A DNA stretch of 64,000 bases from Peribacillus sp. FSL P2-0133 (GCF_037975445.1 NZ_CP150254.1:4090001-4154000); one strand, 5' to 3'; positions 28,131 through 37,612 are shown, counted from the stretch's first letter. The notes: generated by a model not told the origin, from the letters alone. Numbers and translations: made by a program.

Positions 28131-28661
28131 ATGGAAAGAAAGAAATTACTCGGGGAAGAAAGACGGACGAAACTCTTACATTTATTGCAAACAAGCGCGG
28201 AGCCTGTAACGGGCAGCGAGCTTTCGCAGATAACGAATGTAAGCCGGCAGGTTATCGTTGGTGACATAACCCTCCTGAAAGCGCGGAATGAACCTATCAT
28301 TGCCACGAGCCAAGGCTATCTGTACTTACAAACGGGGAGCACGCAAAAGCCGGAAAGGATCATTGCTTGCCAACACGATCCTTCACGGACCCAAGAAGAG
28401 CTATATTTACTCGTGGATATCGGCATCACGGTTAAAGATGTCAAAATCGAGCACCCCGTATACGGCGACCTAACCGCTTCCATCATGGTCAGCAGCCGGA
28501 AGGAAGTTCAGCAATTCCTTTCAAGGGTGACGGCAACGAACGCATCTTTTTTATCGGAACTGACGAGCGGCATCCATCTCCATACACTGAGCGCAGCATC
28601 TGAAGAATTGCTCGACGAAGCGGAGTGTGCTCTAAGGGATGCTGGCATTTTAGTCGATTGA
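28131..28661 (+). CDS. niaR: Nicotinate-responsive transcriptional repressor NiaR (YrxA)
   Basis: 176 residues from the ATG at 28131, picked over an ATG six bases earlier because AAGAGGTG then has a 7-base spacer. N-terminal winged helix (RRTKLLHLLQTSAEPVTGSELSQITNVSRQVIVGDITLLKARN, ~9-55) and a C-terminal 3H domain (YLLVDIGITVKDVKIEHPVYGDL, ..GIHLHTLSA) that binds nicotinic acid with a metal. It represses nadBCA and nifS-niaR. A strong terminator follows. Confidence 0.93.
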   Translation: MERKKLLGEERRTKLLHLLQTSAEPVTGSELSQITNVSRQVIVGDITLLKARNEPIIATSQGYLYLQTGSTQKPERIIACQHDPSRTQEELYLLVDIGITVKDVKIEHPVYGDLTASIMVSSRKEVQQFLSRVTATNASFLSELTSGIHLHTLSAASEELLDEAECALRDAGILVD

Positions 28662-28669
28662 ATGAACGC

Positions 28670-28708
28670 AAAATCCTCAAAAGCCATATCTTTTGAGGAT
28701 TTTTTTAT
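28670..28708 (+). terminator. niaR terminator
   Basis: A 13-bp stem (AAATCCTCAAAAG at 28671-28683 with its complement 28690-28702) ends in TTTTTTT. Confidence 0.9.
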
Positions 28709-28720
28709 TGGCCATTATGC

Positions 28721-29213
28721 TCACTCATCAACGGAATTGCTTTCATTTGAGCTGCCTTCCCCGGAGTTTTCTTCCTCGTTACTTCTCAACTGCCCGATAA
28801 GACTAATGACGGAACCCGACCGCCTGAACCCAGCCTCCCGTCGCTTGGATTAATTCAGCATCAGATGGCTTCTCTTCCATATAAGGATATTGATATTTTG
28901 TAGTTCCTGCTCCTTACCTTGCTCTTCTTCCTTTTCATCCTTTTCTTGGTCTTTTTCTAGAACACTATTTTTAAGTTCGGCAATTCCGCCTATCGCTTGC
29001 ATCTAATTCCCAATCGCCTGCAACAAAATTGAATTGATTATCCATCTCTGCTGACCACCACCCTCTCTCTGCATTTTTGATAAAAAAGGTGCTTCCACTG
29101 ATTTAGTCATCAACGTATGTATTACTGTTCCTATTTCCACAGGCGGACTAACGGGATTTACTTATTGTATTTGCTTTCATCACGATCGGTGTTTGTTTTC
29201 CATCCAGAATCAT
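28721..29213 (-). pseudogene. Remnant of an unrecognised gene, several frame breaks
   Basis: On the minus strand, fragments of one protein-like sequence can be followed across frames: MILDGKQTPIVMKANTIS (from ATG at 29213), frame change, PVSPPVEIGTVIHTLMTKSVEAPF..INSILLQAIGN, an in-frame TAG, MQAIGGIAELKNSVLEKDQEKDEKEEEQGKEQE, frame change, YPYMEEKPSDAELIQATGGWVQAVG, and SVISLIGQLRSNEEENSGEGSSNESNSVDE ending with TGA at 28721. Together ~160 residues with an acidic, low-complexity C-terminal half. I do not recognise the family. 29214-29330 shows nothing further. Confidence 0.55.
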
Positions 29214-29327
29214 AGGCTCTTTTTATCATGAAAAACTTTAAAGTCATCTTCCTCAAAATCAAATAATGAATAGCATTTCTTCCTGCCTATTGCTATATAT
29301 TGAATTATAAATCTTAACGAACACAAA

Positions 29328-29360
29328 AAATGCCCCGGAAATACTCCCGGGGCACCCTTC
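29328..29360 (-). terminator. pheA terminator
   Basis: TGCCCCGG (29331-29338) pairs with CCGGGGCA (29347-29354) and is followed on the minus strand by TTTTTTG. Confidence 0.85.
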
Positions 29361-29403
29361 TTATTCATTGTAAAAACTCAGCTGAGGTTATACCATTTAT
29401 CAT

Positions 29404-30279
29404 TCATCGTTGCGGTACACCAGTTCGGACTTTAAAGCATGAATAGCTTCCCATGATCGAAACCGTACATCCTAAGGCCTCGAGCTCAGAGATCGCTCCT
29501 GGAATGAGGACATCATCAAGAGACATTTCGATGTCGATGATGAAGAAGTAATTGCCCAATCCTGTTTTCATTGGTCTCGATTCAATCTTGGAAAGGTTCA
29601 ATTTCCTCCAGGAAAAAGCGGAAAGGACTTGGTGCAGCTGTCCTGAGTGGTCAGCAGGCAGCTGAATCATCAAGGTCGTTTTCTTGTCCCCTTCAACGGT
29701 CAAATGCCCTTCAAAGTCGACTTCACTGTTGGATACGACGATAAACTTGGTGTGATTATGTTCGTAATCGTGAATATTTTGTTTTACAATCGTCAAACCG
29801 TACTCTTCCGCAGCCATATCATTTGCAATCGCAGCAATATTGATATCCGGATTCTCCATCACCATCTTCGCAGCGGCTGCAGTGGATGTGACATACTCAT
29901 ATGGAATGCCCCTTAGCTCATTATGTAGAAATTTGCGGCATTGAGCAATGGCATGGGAATGCGAATAAACCATGTCAGGTTTGAAACCAGGATATGCATG
30001 ATCTGGATGCACCATATAATGCTGTTGGATTGGAATAGTCACTTCGCCTTTCATCGGTAATGTGACTTCATGGACTAAGTAATCCATCGTTATATTTACC
30101 GAACCCTCCAAAGCATTCTCGATCGGCACGAGCGCGTGATTCACTTCCCCGTCCCGAACAGCATCAAGGCAGTCCGGAATCGTGTTCATCGGTATTTTTA
30201 TATCATTAGGAAATAGTCGCGATACAGCTAAATCCGTGAATGTTGCTTTTGGTCCAAGAAATGCAATTTTTGATGTCAT
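29404..30279 (-). CDS. pheA: Prephenate dehydratase
   Basis: 291 residues. It converts prephenate to phenylpyruvate (phenylalanine synthesis). Catalytic part ~1-185: KIAFLGPKATFTDLAV, VPIENALEGSVNITMDYL (~55-72) and the Thr-Arg-Phe-like motif, here NHTKFIVVS (~173-181), where homologues have TRF and this protein has TKF. The ACT regulatory domain (~203-280) has the GQLHQVLSAFSWRKLNLSKIESRP element that binds Phe. It lies after pheB with a terminator in between; a good ribosome site (AAGGAG) precedes the ATG. Confidence 0.95.
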   Translation of the reverse strand: MTSKIAFLGPKATFTDLAVSRLFPNDIKIPMNTIPDCLDAVRDGEVNHALVPIENALEGSVNITMDYLVHEVTLPMKGEVTIPIQQHYMVHPDHAYPGFKPDMVYSHSHAIAQCRKFLHNELRGIPYEYVTSTAAAAKMVMENPDINIAAIANDMAAEEYGLTIVKQNIHDYEHNHTKFIVVSNSEVDFEGHLTVEGDKKTTLMIQLPADHSGQLHQVLSAFSWRKLNLSKIESRPMKTGLGNYFFIIDIEMSLDDVLIPGAISELEALGCTVSIMGSYSCFKVRTGVPQR

Positions 30280-30370
30280 ATTATAAACTCCTTCTCACGG
30301 AAAATCTACTGTTTATGTTATGCCATTTTCTGATTTTTTACAATACTTAATCGTTAATTTCCTCTTACAA

Positions 30371-30412
30371 ATGAAAACAGCCTGTACATCTGAAATGTAC
30401 AGGCTGTTTTCA
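30371..30412 (-). terminator. Terminator between pheB and pheA
   Basis: A 17-bp perfect stem (GAAAACAGCCTGTACAT with its complement) around TCTGAA starts at the pheB stop. The T-run is short (TTTTCATTT), so it may only partly stop transcription into pheA. Confidence 0.75.
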
Positions 30413-30859
30413 TGCGCCGTTACCAATGATTTCGACTTTTTCGACGAACTCCATTTTACGCAGTTTAGTAAGCAGATCATCAATATCCATCGTCATCCCG
30501 CCCGTATTAAGGGATAGGGTGACATTTGCACGTCCCTGCAAAGGAATCGTTTGGTGGATGGTCATGATGTTGCAACCGGATGAGGCGACGAGCCGTAAGA
30601 GCTCCGATAGAGTACCAGAACGATCTTCGAGATAGAAGAACAGTGTAATCAGCTTTTCCTTAACAACTGTATGAAACGGAAAAACCGTGTCACGGTATTT
30701 GTAAAATGCACTCCTGCTTAGGTCCACTCGCTTTACCGCTTCCCAAACTGATTCTGCTTTTCCCCGTTCAATCATTTCTTTTGCATCCAGCGTTTTTTTC
30801 ATCGCTTCGGGAAGGACATCCTCTCGAACGAGGAAAAACTTCTGATCGGCCTTATTCAA
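30410..30859 (-). CDS. pheB: ACT-domain protein PheB
   Basis: 149 residues from a TTG at 30859, since AAAGGAGG lies 10 bases upstream and a GTG at 30868 is too close to it. The N-terminal helix-turn-helix-like part ([27 protein letters not shown]) is followed by an ACT domain ([48 protein letters not shown], described here by its ends). In B. subtilis PheB was once called chorismate mutase but is better seen as an ACT regulatory protein of unknown ligand. It follows obg by 40 bases and is likely in the spo0B-obg-pheB unit. Confidence 0.9.
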   Translation of the reverse strand: MNKADQKFFLVREDVLPEAMKKTLDAKEMIERGKAESVWEAVKRVDLSRSAFYKYRDTVFPFHTVVKEKLITLFFYLEDRSGTLSELLRLVASSGCNIMTIHQTIPLQGRANVTLSLNTGGMTMDIDDLLTKLRKMEFVEKVEIIGNGA

Positions 30860-30899
30860 ACTTCGCACGCCTCCTTTTGCCTGCCATCATGGTTTACAA

Positions 30900-32189
30900 T
30901 CAATCAACAAATTCAAATTCATATTCAAGGATACGGACGATATCGCCATTTGTCGCACCTTTTTGGCGAAGGCCTTCGTCGACTCCGAATGATCGAAGCT
31001 GTCTGGCGAAACGACGCACGGACTCATCACGGGTGAAGTCAGTCATTTTGAATAGACGCTCGATCTTGAATCCTGATACGGCAAAACTGCCATCGGGTTC
31101 GCGTTCAATGTTAAATTCATCAGACTGTGATGTATGTTTATATAGAACCCGGTGGATTCCAGTATTCTCTTCTTCATGTTCAAGAGGGAACTCAGGCGTC
31201 TCTTCGATTTTATCGGCAATTGCATAAAGAAGCTCACGGATCCCTTCACGCGTCACGGCAGAAATCGGGAAGACAGGATAGTCTTCTTCCAGCTTTTCTT
31301 TGAATGCCGCTAAGTTATCTTCTGAGTCCGGCATATCCATTTTGCTTGCTACAATGATTTGCGGACGTTCAGTCAAGCGCAGGTTATACTCTTCCAACTC
31401 TTTATTGATTGTTTGATAGTCTTCATATGGATCACGGCCTTCAAGACCCGACATATCGATTACATGAACGATTACCCTTGTTCTTTCAATATGGCGCAGG
31501 AATTGATGTCCAAGTCCCACACCTTCTGAAGCGCCTTCGATCAGACCAGGTAAATCGGCCATGACAAAGCTACGGTGATCTTCCGTTTCCACCATTCCCA
31601 GGTTCGGTACGATCGTCGTAAAGTGGTATTCGGCAATTTTAGGCCTTGCTGCTGATACGACAGACAGCAACGTGGATTTCCCTACACTTGGGAAACCAAC
31701 CAAACCGACATCAGCCAATAGTTTCAATTCCATGACTATATCGCGTTCTTGGCCCGGTTCGCCGTTCTCAGCGATTTCAGGTGCAGGATTGGCAGGTGTA
31801 GCAAAGCGGGAATTTCCCCGGCCTCCGCGGCCACCCTTGGCGATAATGGCGCGTTGCCCGTGCTCAACTAAATCAGCAATGACTTCCTTCGTTTTATCAT
31901 CAATGACAACCGTGCCTGGTGGAACCTTGATGACCATATCCTTTGCAGCCGCACCATGCATGTTTTTGGACATGCCATGTTCTCCGCGAGGTGCCTTAAA
32001 GTGACGTTGATAACGGAAATCCATTAATGTACGCAAGCCTTCTTCCACTTCAAAAACGACATTGGCCCCATTACCGCCATCTCCGCCAGCAGGTCCGCCT
32101 TTAGGTATGAATTTCTCACGACGATAAGCAACTATCCCGTTACCACCGTCTCCGCCTTTTACATAGACTTTCGTTTGATCGACAAACAT
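30900..32189 (-). CDS. obg: Ribosome-assembly/stress GTPase Obg
   Basis: 429 residues from the ATG at 32189 (AAGGAAGTG upstream); an earlier in-frame start has no ribosome site. Obg fold (~1-158) with Gly-rich stretches [11 protein letters not shown] and [15 protein letters not shown] domain with G1 GFPSVGKST (~165), G3 [10 protein letters not shown] (~212), G4 ASKMDMPDS (~283) and G5 ISAVT; C-terminal OCT domain (~345-429). Essential for 50S maturation, and needed for SigB activation and Spo0A phosphorelay in B. subtilis. It follows spo0B by 48 bases, the conserved pairing. Confidence 0.97.
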   Translation of the reverse strand: MFVDQTKVYVKGGDGGNGIVAYRREKFIPKGGPAGGDGGNGANVVFEVEEGLRTLMDFRYQRHFKAPRGEHGMSKNMHGAAAKDMVIKVPPGTVVIDDKTKEVIADLVEHGQRAIIAKGGRGGRGNSRFATPANPAPEIAENGEPGQERDIVMELKLLADVGLVGFPSVGKSTLLSVVSAARPKIAEYHFTTIVPNLGMVETEDHRSFVMADLPGLIEGASEGVGLGHQFLRHIERTRVIVHVIDMSGLEGRDPYEDYQTINKELEEYNLRLTERPQIIVASKMDMPDSEDNLAAFKEKLEEDYPVFPISAVTREGIRELLYAIADKIEETPEFPLEHEEENTGIHRVLYKHTSQSDEFNIEREPDGSFAVSGFKIERLFKMTDFTRDESVRRFARQLRSFGVDEGLRQKGATNGDIVRILEYEFEFVD

Positions 32190-32237
32190 GCTATCACTTC
32201 CTTGTTTTCTGCAAGTCATTTCTTGCTGTATACTTCT

Positions 32238-32777
32238 CTAAAAGTTAATATCCATCTTAAAAAATATTTCATCCTCATTACATTCAAGAATTTCAATTGA
32301 TTGCTCGGCCGTCAATGAACTTTCCAAAAACTCGATCACTGGGGATTGATCAATGAACCTGCCTTGCATATGAAATGAACAGTGCATATCGCTCACTTCT
32401 TTTTTACACATGGAAACAGCCAGTATATTTTCAAAAAACGGATCCAGATTCTTATCCAGAATTTTAAAGAAATCGTTTGTCCAGCGATACATCAGCCCGT
32501 CCATCTCAGTTGAGCCTTCAAAAACATCAATGATTTCATATTCGCAATAAAAGGATCCATTATTCCAATTCGACGTCAACAGCATCTCGGTGAATTTAGG
32601 TAAATTCAAACTGGAAAGGCGTGCTTCATTCTGGGTTTCAACAATGATTTCATCAATGATGCCCTTGACACGATCGATTCTGTTCAACTCCAGATTCCCT
32701 TTGATGATTTGAATTTTATTCAGCCAGTCATGCCTGGTTTGACGCAGAGTTTCAATAGTCGTCCAATTTTTATCCAT
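32238..32777 (-). CDS. spo0B: Sporulation initiation phosphotransferase Spo0B
   Basis: 179 residues from the ATG at 32777 with GAAGGTG upstream. It carries phosphate from Spo0F~P to Spo0A in the phosphorelay. The phospho-accepting His is in RQTRHDWLNKIQIIKGNLEL (~residue 16 here), inside the N-terminal helical hairpin that dimerises; the C-terminal half is the degenerate kinase-like ATPase fold. Spo0B evolves fast and this assignment leans on the RHDWLNK motif and on its place ahead of obg. Upstream lies a 538-base gap with an inverted-repeat element. Confidence 0.93.
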   Translation of the reverse strand: MDKNWTTIETLRQTRHDWLNKIQIIKGNLELNRIDRVKGIIDEIIVETQNEARLSSLNLPKFTEMLLTSNWNNGSFYCEYEIIDVFEGSTEMDGLMYRWTNDFFKILDKNLDPFFENILAVSMCKKEVSDMHCSFHMQGRFIDQSPVIEFLESSLTAEQSIEILECNEDEIFFKMDINF

Positions 32778-33198
32778 TATTAACACCTTCAATTATGATA
32801 AAGAAACTTTTTTCGGCTCTATCATGTTGAATACTTCCATTTGTACAGTATATCAAAAAAACAACAAACAGGAAATGAAGCTTGATTCACATGCCTTCAC
32901 ATGAAAGCCCCCGTCCAAAAAATACAGCCGCACACCCTGAGTTCTTTGGACGATGGTAGAGCCATTTGAACTAAAAAAGAGAATGGGCCTTATTTATGCA
33001 CCAATTGGAGATATTATAGTTGAATTGGAGTGTCTATTTGGTTTAACCAAATCGGATGGATGAGTATTCTTGGATTTCCCCCCTGAAAGTTTAAGAAAGC
33101 CCGCCTATTGGCGAGCCATTTGTAAGTCAGAGGTTGTTTTCCTTATACTAATGACTAAAGTCTCCTGCAAAATGCTGGTTCGTTCCTATAGTATAAAT

Positions 33199-33287
33199 AA
33201 AGGGCCGGACCCCTTCATCACTATATAACATACCATTATTAAAAATGACGCGGTATATAGTGTCTTGTAGAAGGAATCAGACCCTTT
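33199..33287. repeat. Imperfect inverted repeat, MITE-like
   Basis: Left arm 33199-33234 (AAAGGGCCGGACCCCTTC..ACTATATAACATACC) and right arm 33252-33287 are imperfect complements of each other (AAAGGGTCTGATTCCTTC..ACTATATACC read from the far end) with a ~17-base centre. It lies in the rpmA-spo0B gap. No ORF is inside. The rest of 32778-33315 is AT-rich with no gene I can support. Confidence 0.65.
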
Positions 33288-33315
33288 TGAGTCAGCCTCT
33301 GTTCAAAGATGCCAA

Positions 33316-33618
<303 letters not shown>

Positions 33619-33951
33619 CTATTGGTTGAGGATAATTTTCATGTATTTACCATAATCACGTTCGATGGTTTGCAGCGATATGAGCATGCCGTTCAAAAGC
33701 AGCTGAACCTTCCCTTCCGATTCCGGCGAAAGATTCCCCGGAATGACGCAGCGAAGATAGCCGCCTTCTCTCCCTTGCTCAATCTCAGGCTCTACGTCCG
33801 TTAAGGACATGATTGCATTGACTGCCCCGAAGGAAACAGCCGATACACCTGCACAAACGATATCAGAACCTTTTTTAGCAAAATTAGCATGTCCGCTTAA
33901 GGTGAACGAAGCAATCCGTTCCTGCGGAGCATCAAATACAACTTTAATCAT
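33619..33951 (-). CDS. prp: Ribosomal-processing cysteine protease Prp
   Basis: 110 residues. Prp (YsxB) removes the N-terminal extension of bL27. The catalytic pair is visible: His in TLSGHANFAKKG (~residue 22) and Cys in DIVCAGVSAVSFGAVNAI (~34). It lies between rplU (13 bases away) and rpmA (12 bases away), as in other Firmicutes, which puts protease and substrate in one transcript. Confidence 0.94.
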   Translation of the reverse strand: MIKVVFDAPQERIASFTLSGHANFAKKGSDIVCAGVSAVSFGAVNAIMSLTDVEPEIEQGREGGYLRCVIPGNLSPESEGKVQLLLNGMLISLQTIERDYGKYMKIILNQ

Positions 33952-33964
33952 CTAGAATCAGCCC

Positions 33965-34273
33965 TTACGCGTTGATTGCTTCGATAACAACTTTTGTGTA
34001 TGGTTGACGATGACCTTGTTTTTTACGATTGTTCTTTTTCGCTTTGTATTTGAAAACAGTGATTTTCTTTTGCTTACCTTGTTTTTCGACAGTACCTGTT
34101 ACAGTAGCGCCTTCAACTAGTGGAGCACCGACTTTCACGTCTTCGCCACCTACGAATAAAACTTTGTCAAATGTAACAGTTTCGCCTGCTTCTGCGTTTA
34201 ATTTTTCAATGTAAACCGCTTCGCCAGCTGCTACTTTAATTTGTTTACCGCCAGTTTCGATAATTGCGTACAT
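33965..34273 (-). CDS. rplU: 50S ribosomal protein bL21
   Basis: 102 residues with the usual bL21 start [14 protein letters not shown] and the end [25 protein letters not shown], which is the signature motif. It binds 23S rRNA near L20. GGAGG lies 7 bases before the ATG. The upstream region is the L21 leader RNA, so the operon is likely under autogenous control. Confidence 0.97.
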   Translation of the reverse strand: MYAIIETGGKQIKVAAGEAVYIEKLNAEAGETVTFDKVLFVGGEDVKVGAPLVEGATVTGTVEKQGKQKKITVFKYKAKKNNRKKQGHRQPYTKVVIEAINA

Positions 34274-34284
34274 ACTTGCACCTC

Positions 34285-34376
34285 CTTAAATGTCTCAGAC
34301 TCGCCAATCACAGGCGTTTTACCAGAAAGGCAAAAGCTTAAAACCTGTTGTTGAGCGGTTGTAGCACGGGTGCTAC
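34285..34376 (-). ncRNA. Ribosomal protein L21 leader RNA
   Basis: The minus-strand 5' region of rplU contains, in order, GTAGCACCCGTGCTAC (a hairpin), CCGCTCAACAACAGG, AAGCTTTTGCCTTTCTGGT, and ACGCCTGTGATTGGCGAGTC ending in TGAGAC before the ribosome site. This matches the structured L21 leader described in Bacilli (Rfam L21_leader), where it is thought to bind L21 and repress its own operon. Confidence 0.8.
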
Positions 34377-34391
34377 AAACATAACATTAAA

Positions 34392-34421
34392 ATCCTAACA
34401 TGAAACAGGAAGGGCTGTCAA
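34392..34421 (-). promoter_or_regulatory. SigA promoter of rplU-prp-rpmA
   Basis: On the minus strand a perfect TTGACA (34421-34416) is followed after 18 bases by TAGGAT (34397-34392). Transcription would begin just before the L21 leader. Confidence 0.6.
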
Positions 34422-34445
34422 TATGTTTATTAGAATTCCCGCTCT

Positions 34446-35921
34446 TCACTCGAAAGCCCTCCCGATTTCCTGAATGCTTCCGAAGCGCTTGATGGAATAG
34501 GCATTCCTCGAACCTGGGATAAAAGATAGGTATATCTTTTTAGCGATCAATTCCTCCAGTGTCGGCCGATATGATTCTTTTTCACCAAGCAGCACGTCCG
34601 CCACCGCTTTACTGACCTCCACCCAGACTGCTTCATCATCCGTCTTCCTGTGTTCCAGCAATTCCCGTTCCAACCGGAAGGCCACCGTTTCCGGGCTCTC
34701 GATTTTACCGCTTCCACTGCACACCGGGCATGGTACCGACATCATTTCACTTAAAGACGGGGAGGTTCGTTTTCTCGTCATTTGTAAAATGCCCAATTCC
34801 GTAAAGCCGATGACCTGGATTCGCTTCTCATCCCTCACCGCTTCCTTTTTGACGATATCGATGATTTCCTGCTCATGCCGAGAATTGTCCATATTGATGA
34901 AATCTATCAAGATGATCCCGCTGATATTCCTCAATCTCAGTTGACGGGCGACTTCTTTCGCCGCAGCCTGATTAACCGCAAACAATGTTGCTTCCTTCGC
35001 CACCTTGCCGGTGAACTTACCTGAATTGACATCGATTACGGTGAAAGCTTCCGTTTCTTCAAAAATTAAATATCCGCCATTCTCTAGCCAAACGATTTTC
35101 TTGGCCATTTTCTCAACTTGCGCTTCGACATTCCATTCGGAAAAAATATTCTTTGGACCCGATACATGGGATATATCCCACTCCTTACGGTTTTCCTGTA
35201 TCCACTTTTTCAACTCCAGATAAGCCTCGAAATCATCGATGGCAAGTTCCCCTGTCGCCGTTCCCGAAGACATTTCAGAAATGATCATGTCAAGGTATGC
35301 GTCCCTCTCATAGAGTATGGACGGGGCCTTAAAGGACGCAGCCTTAACTTCAAGCCCTTTATAGAGCTCCCGCAATCCAGTTAACCTGTCAAGGAATACC
35401 GATTCACTTTCGTTCTCCATAGAGGTGCGGACAATCAATCCCTCATCAGGATTTTTATGCTGCAAGGCCGTTTCCCGCCACTGCTTTTGAAGATCATTGT
35501 TTTTGAATTTCTTTGAAACACCAACATAATCTATTCCATGTATGTATACGAGGGATTCTGTTGAAAACTCGATCAGCCCAGTCAATTTAGCTCCTTTGGT
35601 GCCCGTTTCATCCCGAGTCACCTGAACTAGCAGCTTTTCTCCCTGATGGACAAATTGACCGATGGATGTTTTCCCATCACTTTTTTTTGTCAGCTGGAAA
35701 GAGGGAATCTCGTCACGGTGTAAAAAACCATTCTTCTCTGCACCATAATCAATGAAGACGGCATCCATTCCCGGTAAAACCTTCGTCACTTTCCCAAGAT
35801 AAATATTACCGACCGTACTGCGCTTTTGAGGCGGCATGATTTCAAGTTTACGTAAAACACCATTCTCTAGTACAGCCACTCTTTTTTCGCGTGAAGCTAG
35901 GTTCGCGATCATTTTTTTCAT
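34446..35921 (-). CDS. rng: Ribonuclease E/G family protein
   Basis: 491 residues from the ATG at 35921 (GAGGAGAGG upstream). S1 domain with the Rne/Rng insertion (~35-125: VGNIYLGKVTKVLPGMDAVFIDYGAEKNGFLH), RNase H-like region, then the DNase I-like catalytic part with EETEAFTVIDVNSGKF (~295, first metal Asp) and GIILIDFINMD (~340, second Asp), and the zinc-link CPVCSGSG (~403). It lacks the long C-terminal scaffold of RNase E, so it is G-like. It would cut single-stranded A/U-rich RNA endonucleolytically. B. subtilis itself has no such enzyme and relies on RNase Y and J; several other Bacilli have it in this place. Confidence 0.92.
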   Translation of the reverse strand: MKKMIANLASREKRVAVLENGVLRKLEIMPPQKRSTVGNIYLGKVTKVLPGMDAVFIDYGAEKNGFLHRDEIPSFQLTKKSDGKTSIGQFVHQGEKLLVQVTRDETGTKGAKLTGLIEFSTESLVYIHGIDYVGVSKKFKNNDLQKQWRETALQHKNPDEGLIVRTSMENESESVFLDRLTGLRELYKGLEVKAASFKAPSILYERDAYLDMIISEMSSGTATGELAIDDFEAYLELKKWIQENRKEWDISHVSGPKNIFSEWNVEAQVEKMAKKIVWLENGGYLIFEETEAFTVIDVNSGKFTGKVAKEATLFAVNQAAAKEVARQLRLRNISGIILIDFINMDNSRHEQEIIDIVKKEAVRDEKRIQVIGFTELGILQMTRKRTSPSLSEMMSVPCPVCSGSGKIESPETVAFRLERELLEHRKTDDEAVWVEVSKAVADVLLGEKESYRPTLEELIAKKIYLSFIPGSRNAYSIKRFGSIQEIGRAFE

Positions 35922-35963
35922 CAAAAAAAATCCTCTCCTCAATTTGAAGAAAGGATAACATAT

Positions 35964-36830
35964 TTAATAAGAATATAATAGGTCGCCGATTTTCCCGTTT
36001 GTCATTTTCTCGGAAAAATAGGCGTGAAGGATTTCCGTTTCATCCAACGAGCCGCTCTCTTTCCCGTTTTTCATGATGATGACGGGGTGTTTACAACCGC
36101 GTTGAAACAGTTCCAGCACTTTATAAATCGGTTCTTGTGAATCCACCGAGATTGGCTTCAGTTTCGCTAAATCATTCGTATGCCCGTAATGGCGCTGCAA
36201 AAGAAAGCGGATGAAAGCATAATACCTCTGCCGCCATTCCATGACGAGTGAGAGACTTATGAAAAAGATGATGAGCCAGATGTTCAAATTGAGCGGATCC
36301 AGAATGATCCAGGTCAAAAAAGCCAGGACAGCGAATACTGCAGAAAAGTGAAGTGTATGTTTCTGCGCTTCCAGAAAGGTGCAGTATAGGGATACACCGA
36401 TGAATAGCAGCCGTCCCCCGTCCAAGGGCCAAATTGGCAGCAGATTAAAAATCAGCAGCATAAGATTCATATACAAAAAGGGCTGATACAGCTCATATGG
36501 AATGATAGAAAAGAAATAGAGCAAAAAAGCTGCACCAATGAGCCAAACATGTTGAAGCGGACCGGCAAGGACCACCGCCAAATCCTCCTTCAAACTCTTA
36601 TTTCCGTACTCCTCAGTCTCGACAGCCCCGCCAAAAGGAAGCAGCTGGATTGACTTTATCCGCCATTTGAAATGCTGGGCACAGACAGCATGCCCCATTT
36701 CATGAATGAAGACGATGAGCAACAGCATCATCACTTCAACGAAATGGGCAGTGAGGATGGCGATGCCAATGACAAACCACAATGTCGGGTGCACCCTGAT
36801 TTTAAACAGTAATTTCCCATATTCACTCAA
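35964..36830 (-). CDS. spoIVFB: SpoIVFB, intramembrane site-2 protease for pro-SigK
   Basis: 288 residues. The M50 zinc motif HEMGHA lies at ~43-48 in a TM helix and the second ligand in LPIWPLDGGR (~135), matching NPDG-like motifs. About six TM helices are followed by a C-terminal CBS domain (KLKPISVDSQEPIYKVLELFQRGCKHPVIIM, ~220-285) that senses ATP in the family. It cleaves pro-SigK in the mother cell once SpoIVFA/BofA inhibition is relieved. Overlaps spoIVFA by 8 bases. Confidence 0.95.
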   Translation of the reverse strand: MSEYGKLLFKIRVHPTLWFVIGIAILTAHFVEVMMLLLIVFIHEMGHAVCAQHFKWRIKSIQLLPFGGAVETEEYGNKSLKEDLAVVLAGPLQHVWLIGAAFLLYFFSIIPYELYQPFLYMNLMLLIFNLLPIWPLDGGRLLFIGVSLYCTFLEAQKHTLHFSAVFAVLAFLTWIILDPLNLNIWLIIFFISLSLVMEWRQRYYAFIRFLLQRHYGHTNDLAKLKPISVDSQEPIYKVLELFQRGCKHPVIIMKNGKESGSLDETEILHAYFSEKMTNGKIGDLLYSY

Positions 36831-37572
36831 AGGAAATCACCTTTTTAGGATCGACGAAAGCATCATTTTCTTTTATCGCCAAATAAAATCTGCCCTTGGA
36901 TCCATCTTCACTTAGTGTAACCTGTCCGACTTCATTGCCCTTTTTAACGAACTCATACAATTTCACATCAATTCCTTCCAGCTGCCCATACCAAGATTCA
37001 CTTTTATTGGCATGCTGAATGACGACCGTCTTTCCAATCCCCTCCTTTTCACCGGCAAAAATGACTACCCCTTCATTGACGGCCTCGACCTTTGAGCCTT
37101 TGCTCGTTTCCAATATGATTCCCTCACCGTTCGTCTCGAAGTTTTGGGTAATCTTCGCAGAGGCTGGCATTGCATATTCTCCATTCGAATCAACGGTTTC
37201 CTTATCGGCTTCATTCGGTAAAAAAGCGATCGGTTTACCAAACGCACTTTCATACCAGTTGGAGATTGAAGCGAATTGAAATTCCTTGTTCATATTCTCC
37301 GTGACAAAACTTCTGGCAGGGTCCAGCCTTACAGAAGGGTGTTTGAACATCACAGCGATAATCAAGAACAGGCATACACTGGCAAGGATTTTAAAGAAAA
37401 AATATTCTTTCTTGAAGAGCGGATGATCTTTCTCGGAATACCCGTTATATGAATCAATCCCATATGGTTCCTCATTGTTGATCTCCGTCCAACTACTGCC
37501 ACCTGCCGGTTTATCATTGAACTTGCGTCTCTTGGCGATACGATTTCGGATATCTTTCCTGCGATCATCCAT
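36823..37572 (-). CDS. spoIVFA: SpoIVFA, inhibitor/anchor of SpoIVFB
   Basis: 249 residues. A basic N-terminus (DDRRKDIRNRIAKRRK), one TM helix (FFFKILASVCLFLIIAVMF, ~58-76) and an outside LytM/M23-like domain (~145-249: NGEGIILETSKGSKVEAVNEGVVIFAGEKEGIGKTVVIQH) that lacks the full set of M23 zinc ligands (no HxxxD..HxH pattern), so it is a fold without peptidase activity. It holds SpoIVFB in the forespore membrane with BofA and is cut by SpoIVB and CtpB. A good SigE-type promoter precedes it. Confidence 0.94.
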   Translation of the reverse strand: MDDRRKDIRNRIAKRRKFNDKPAGGSSWTEINNEEPYGIDSYNGYSEKDHPLFKKEYFFFKILASVCLFLIIAVMFKHPSVRLDPARSFVTENMNKEFQFASISNWYESAFGKPIAFLPNEADKETVDSNGEYAMPASAKITQNFETNGEGIILETSKGSKVEAVNEGVVIFAGEKEGIGKTVVIQHANKSESWYGQLEGIDVKLYEFVKKGNEVGQVTLSEDGSKGRFYLAIKENDAFVDPKKVISFE

Positions 37573-37612
37573 TCCAGATTTCCCCCCTGCTCATGTCAAA
37601 GCGCTATATTAC

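Noticed and set aside
32880..33110. Possible IS or transposase remnant in the rpmA-spo0B gap
   Set aside because: A short readable stretch (RMGLIYAPIGDIIVELECLFGLTKSDG) was seen, but no transposase motif or ends could be identified.
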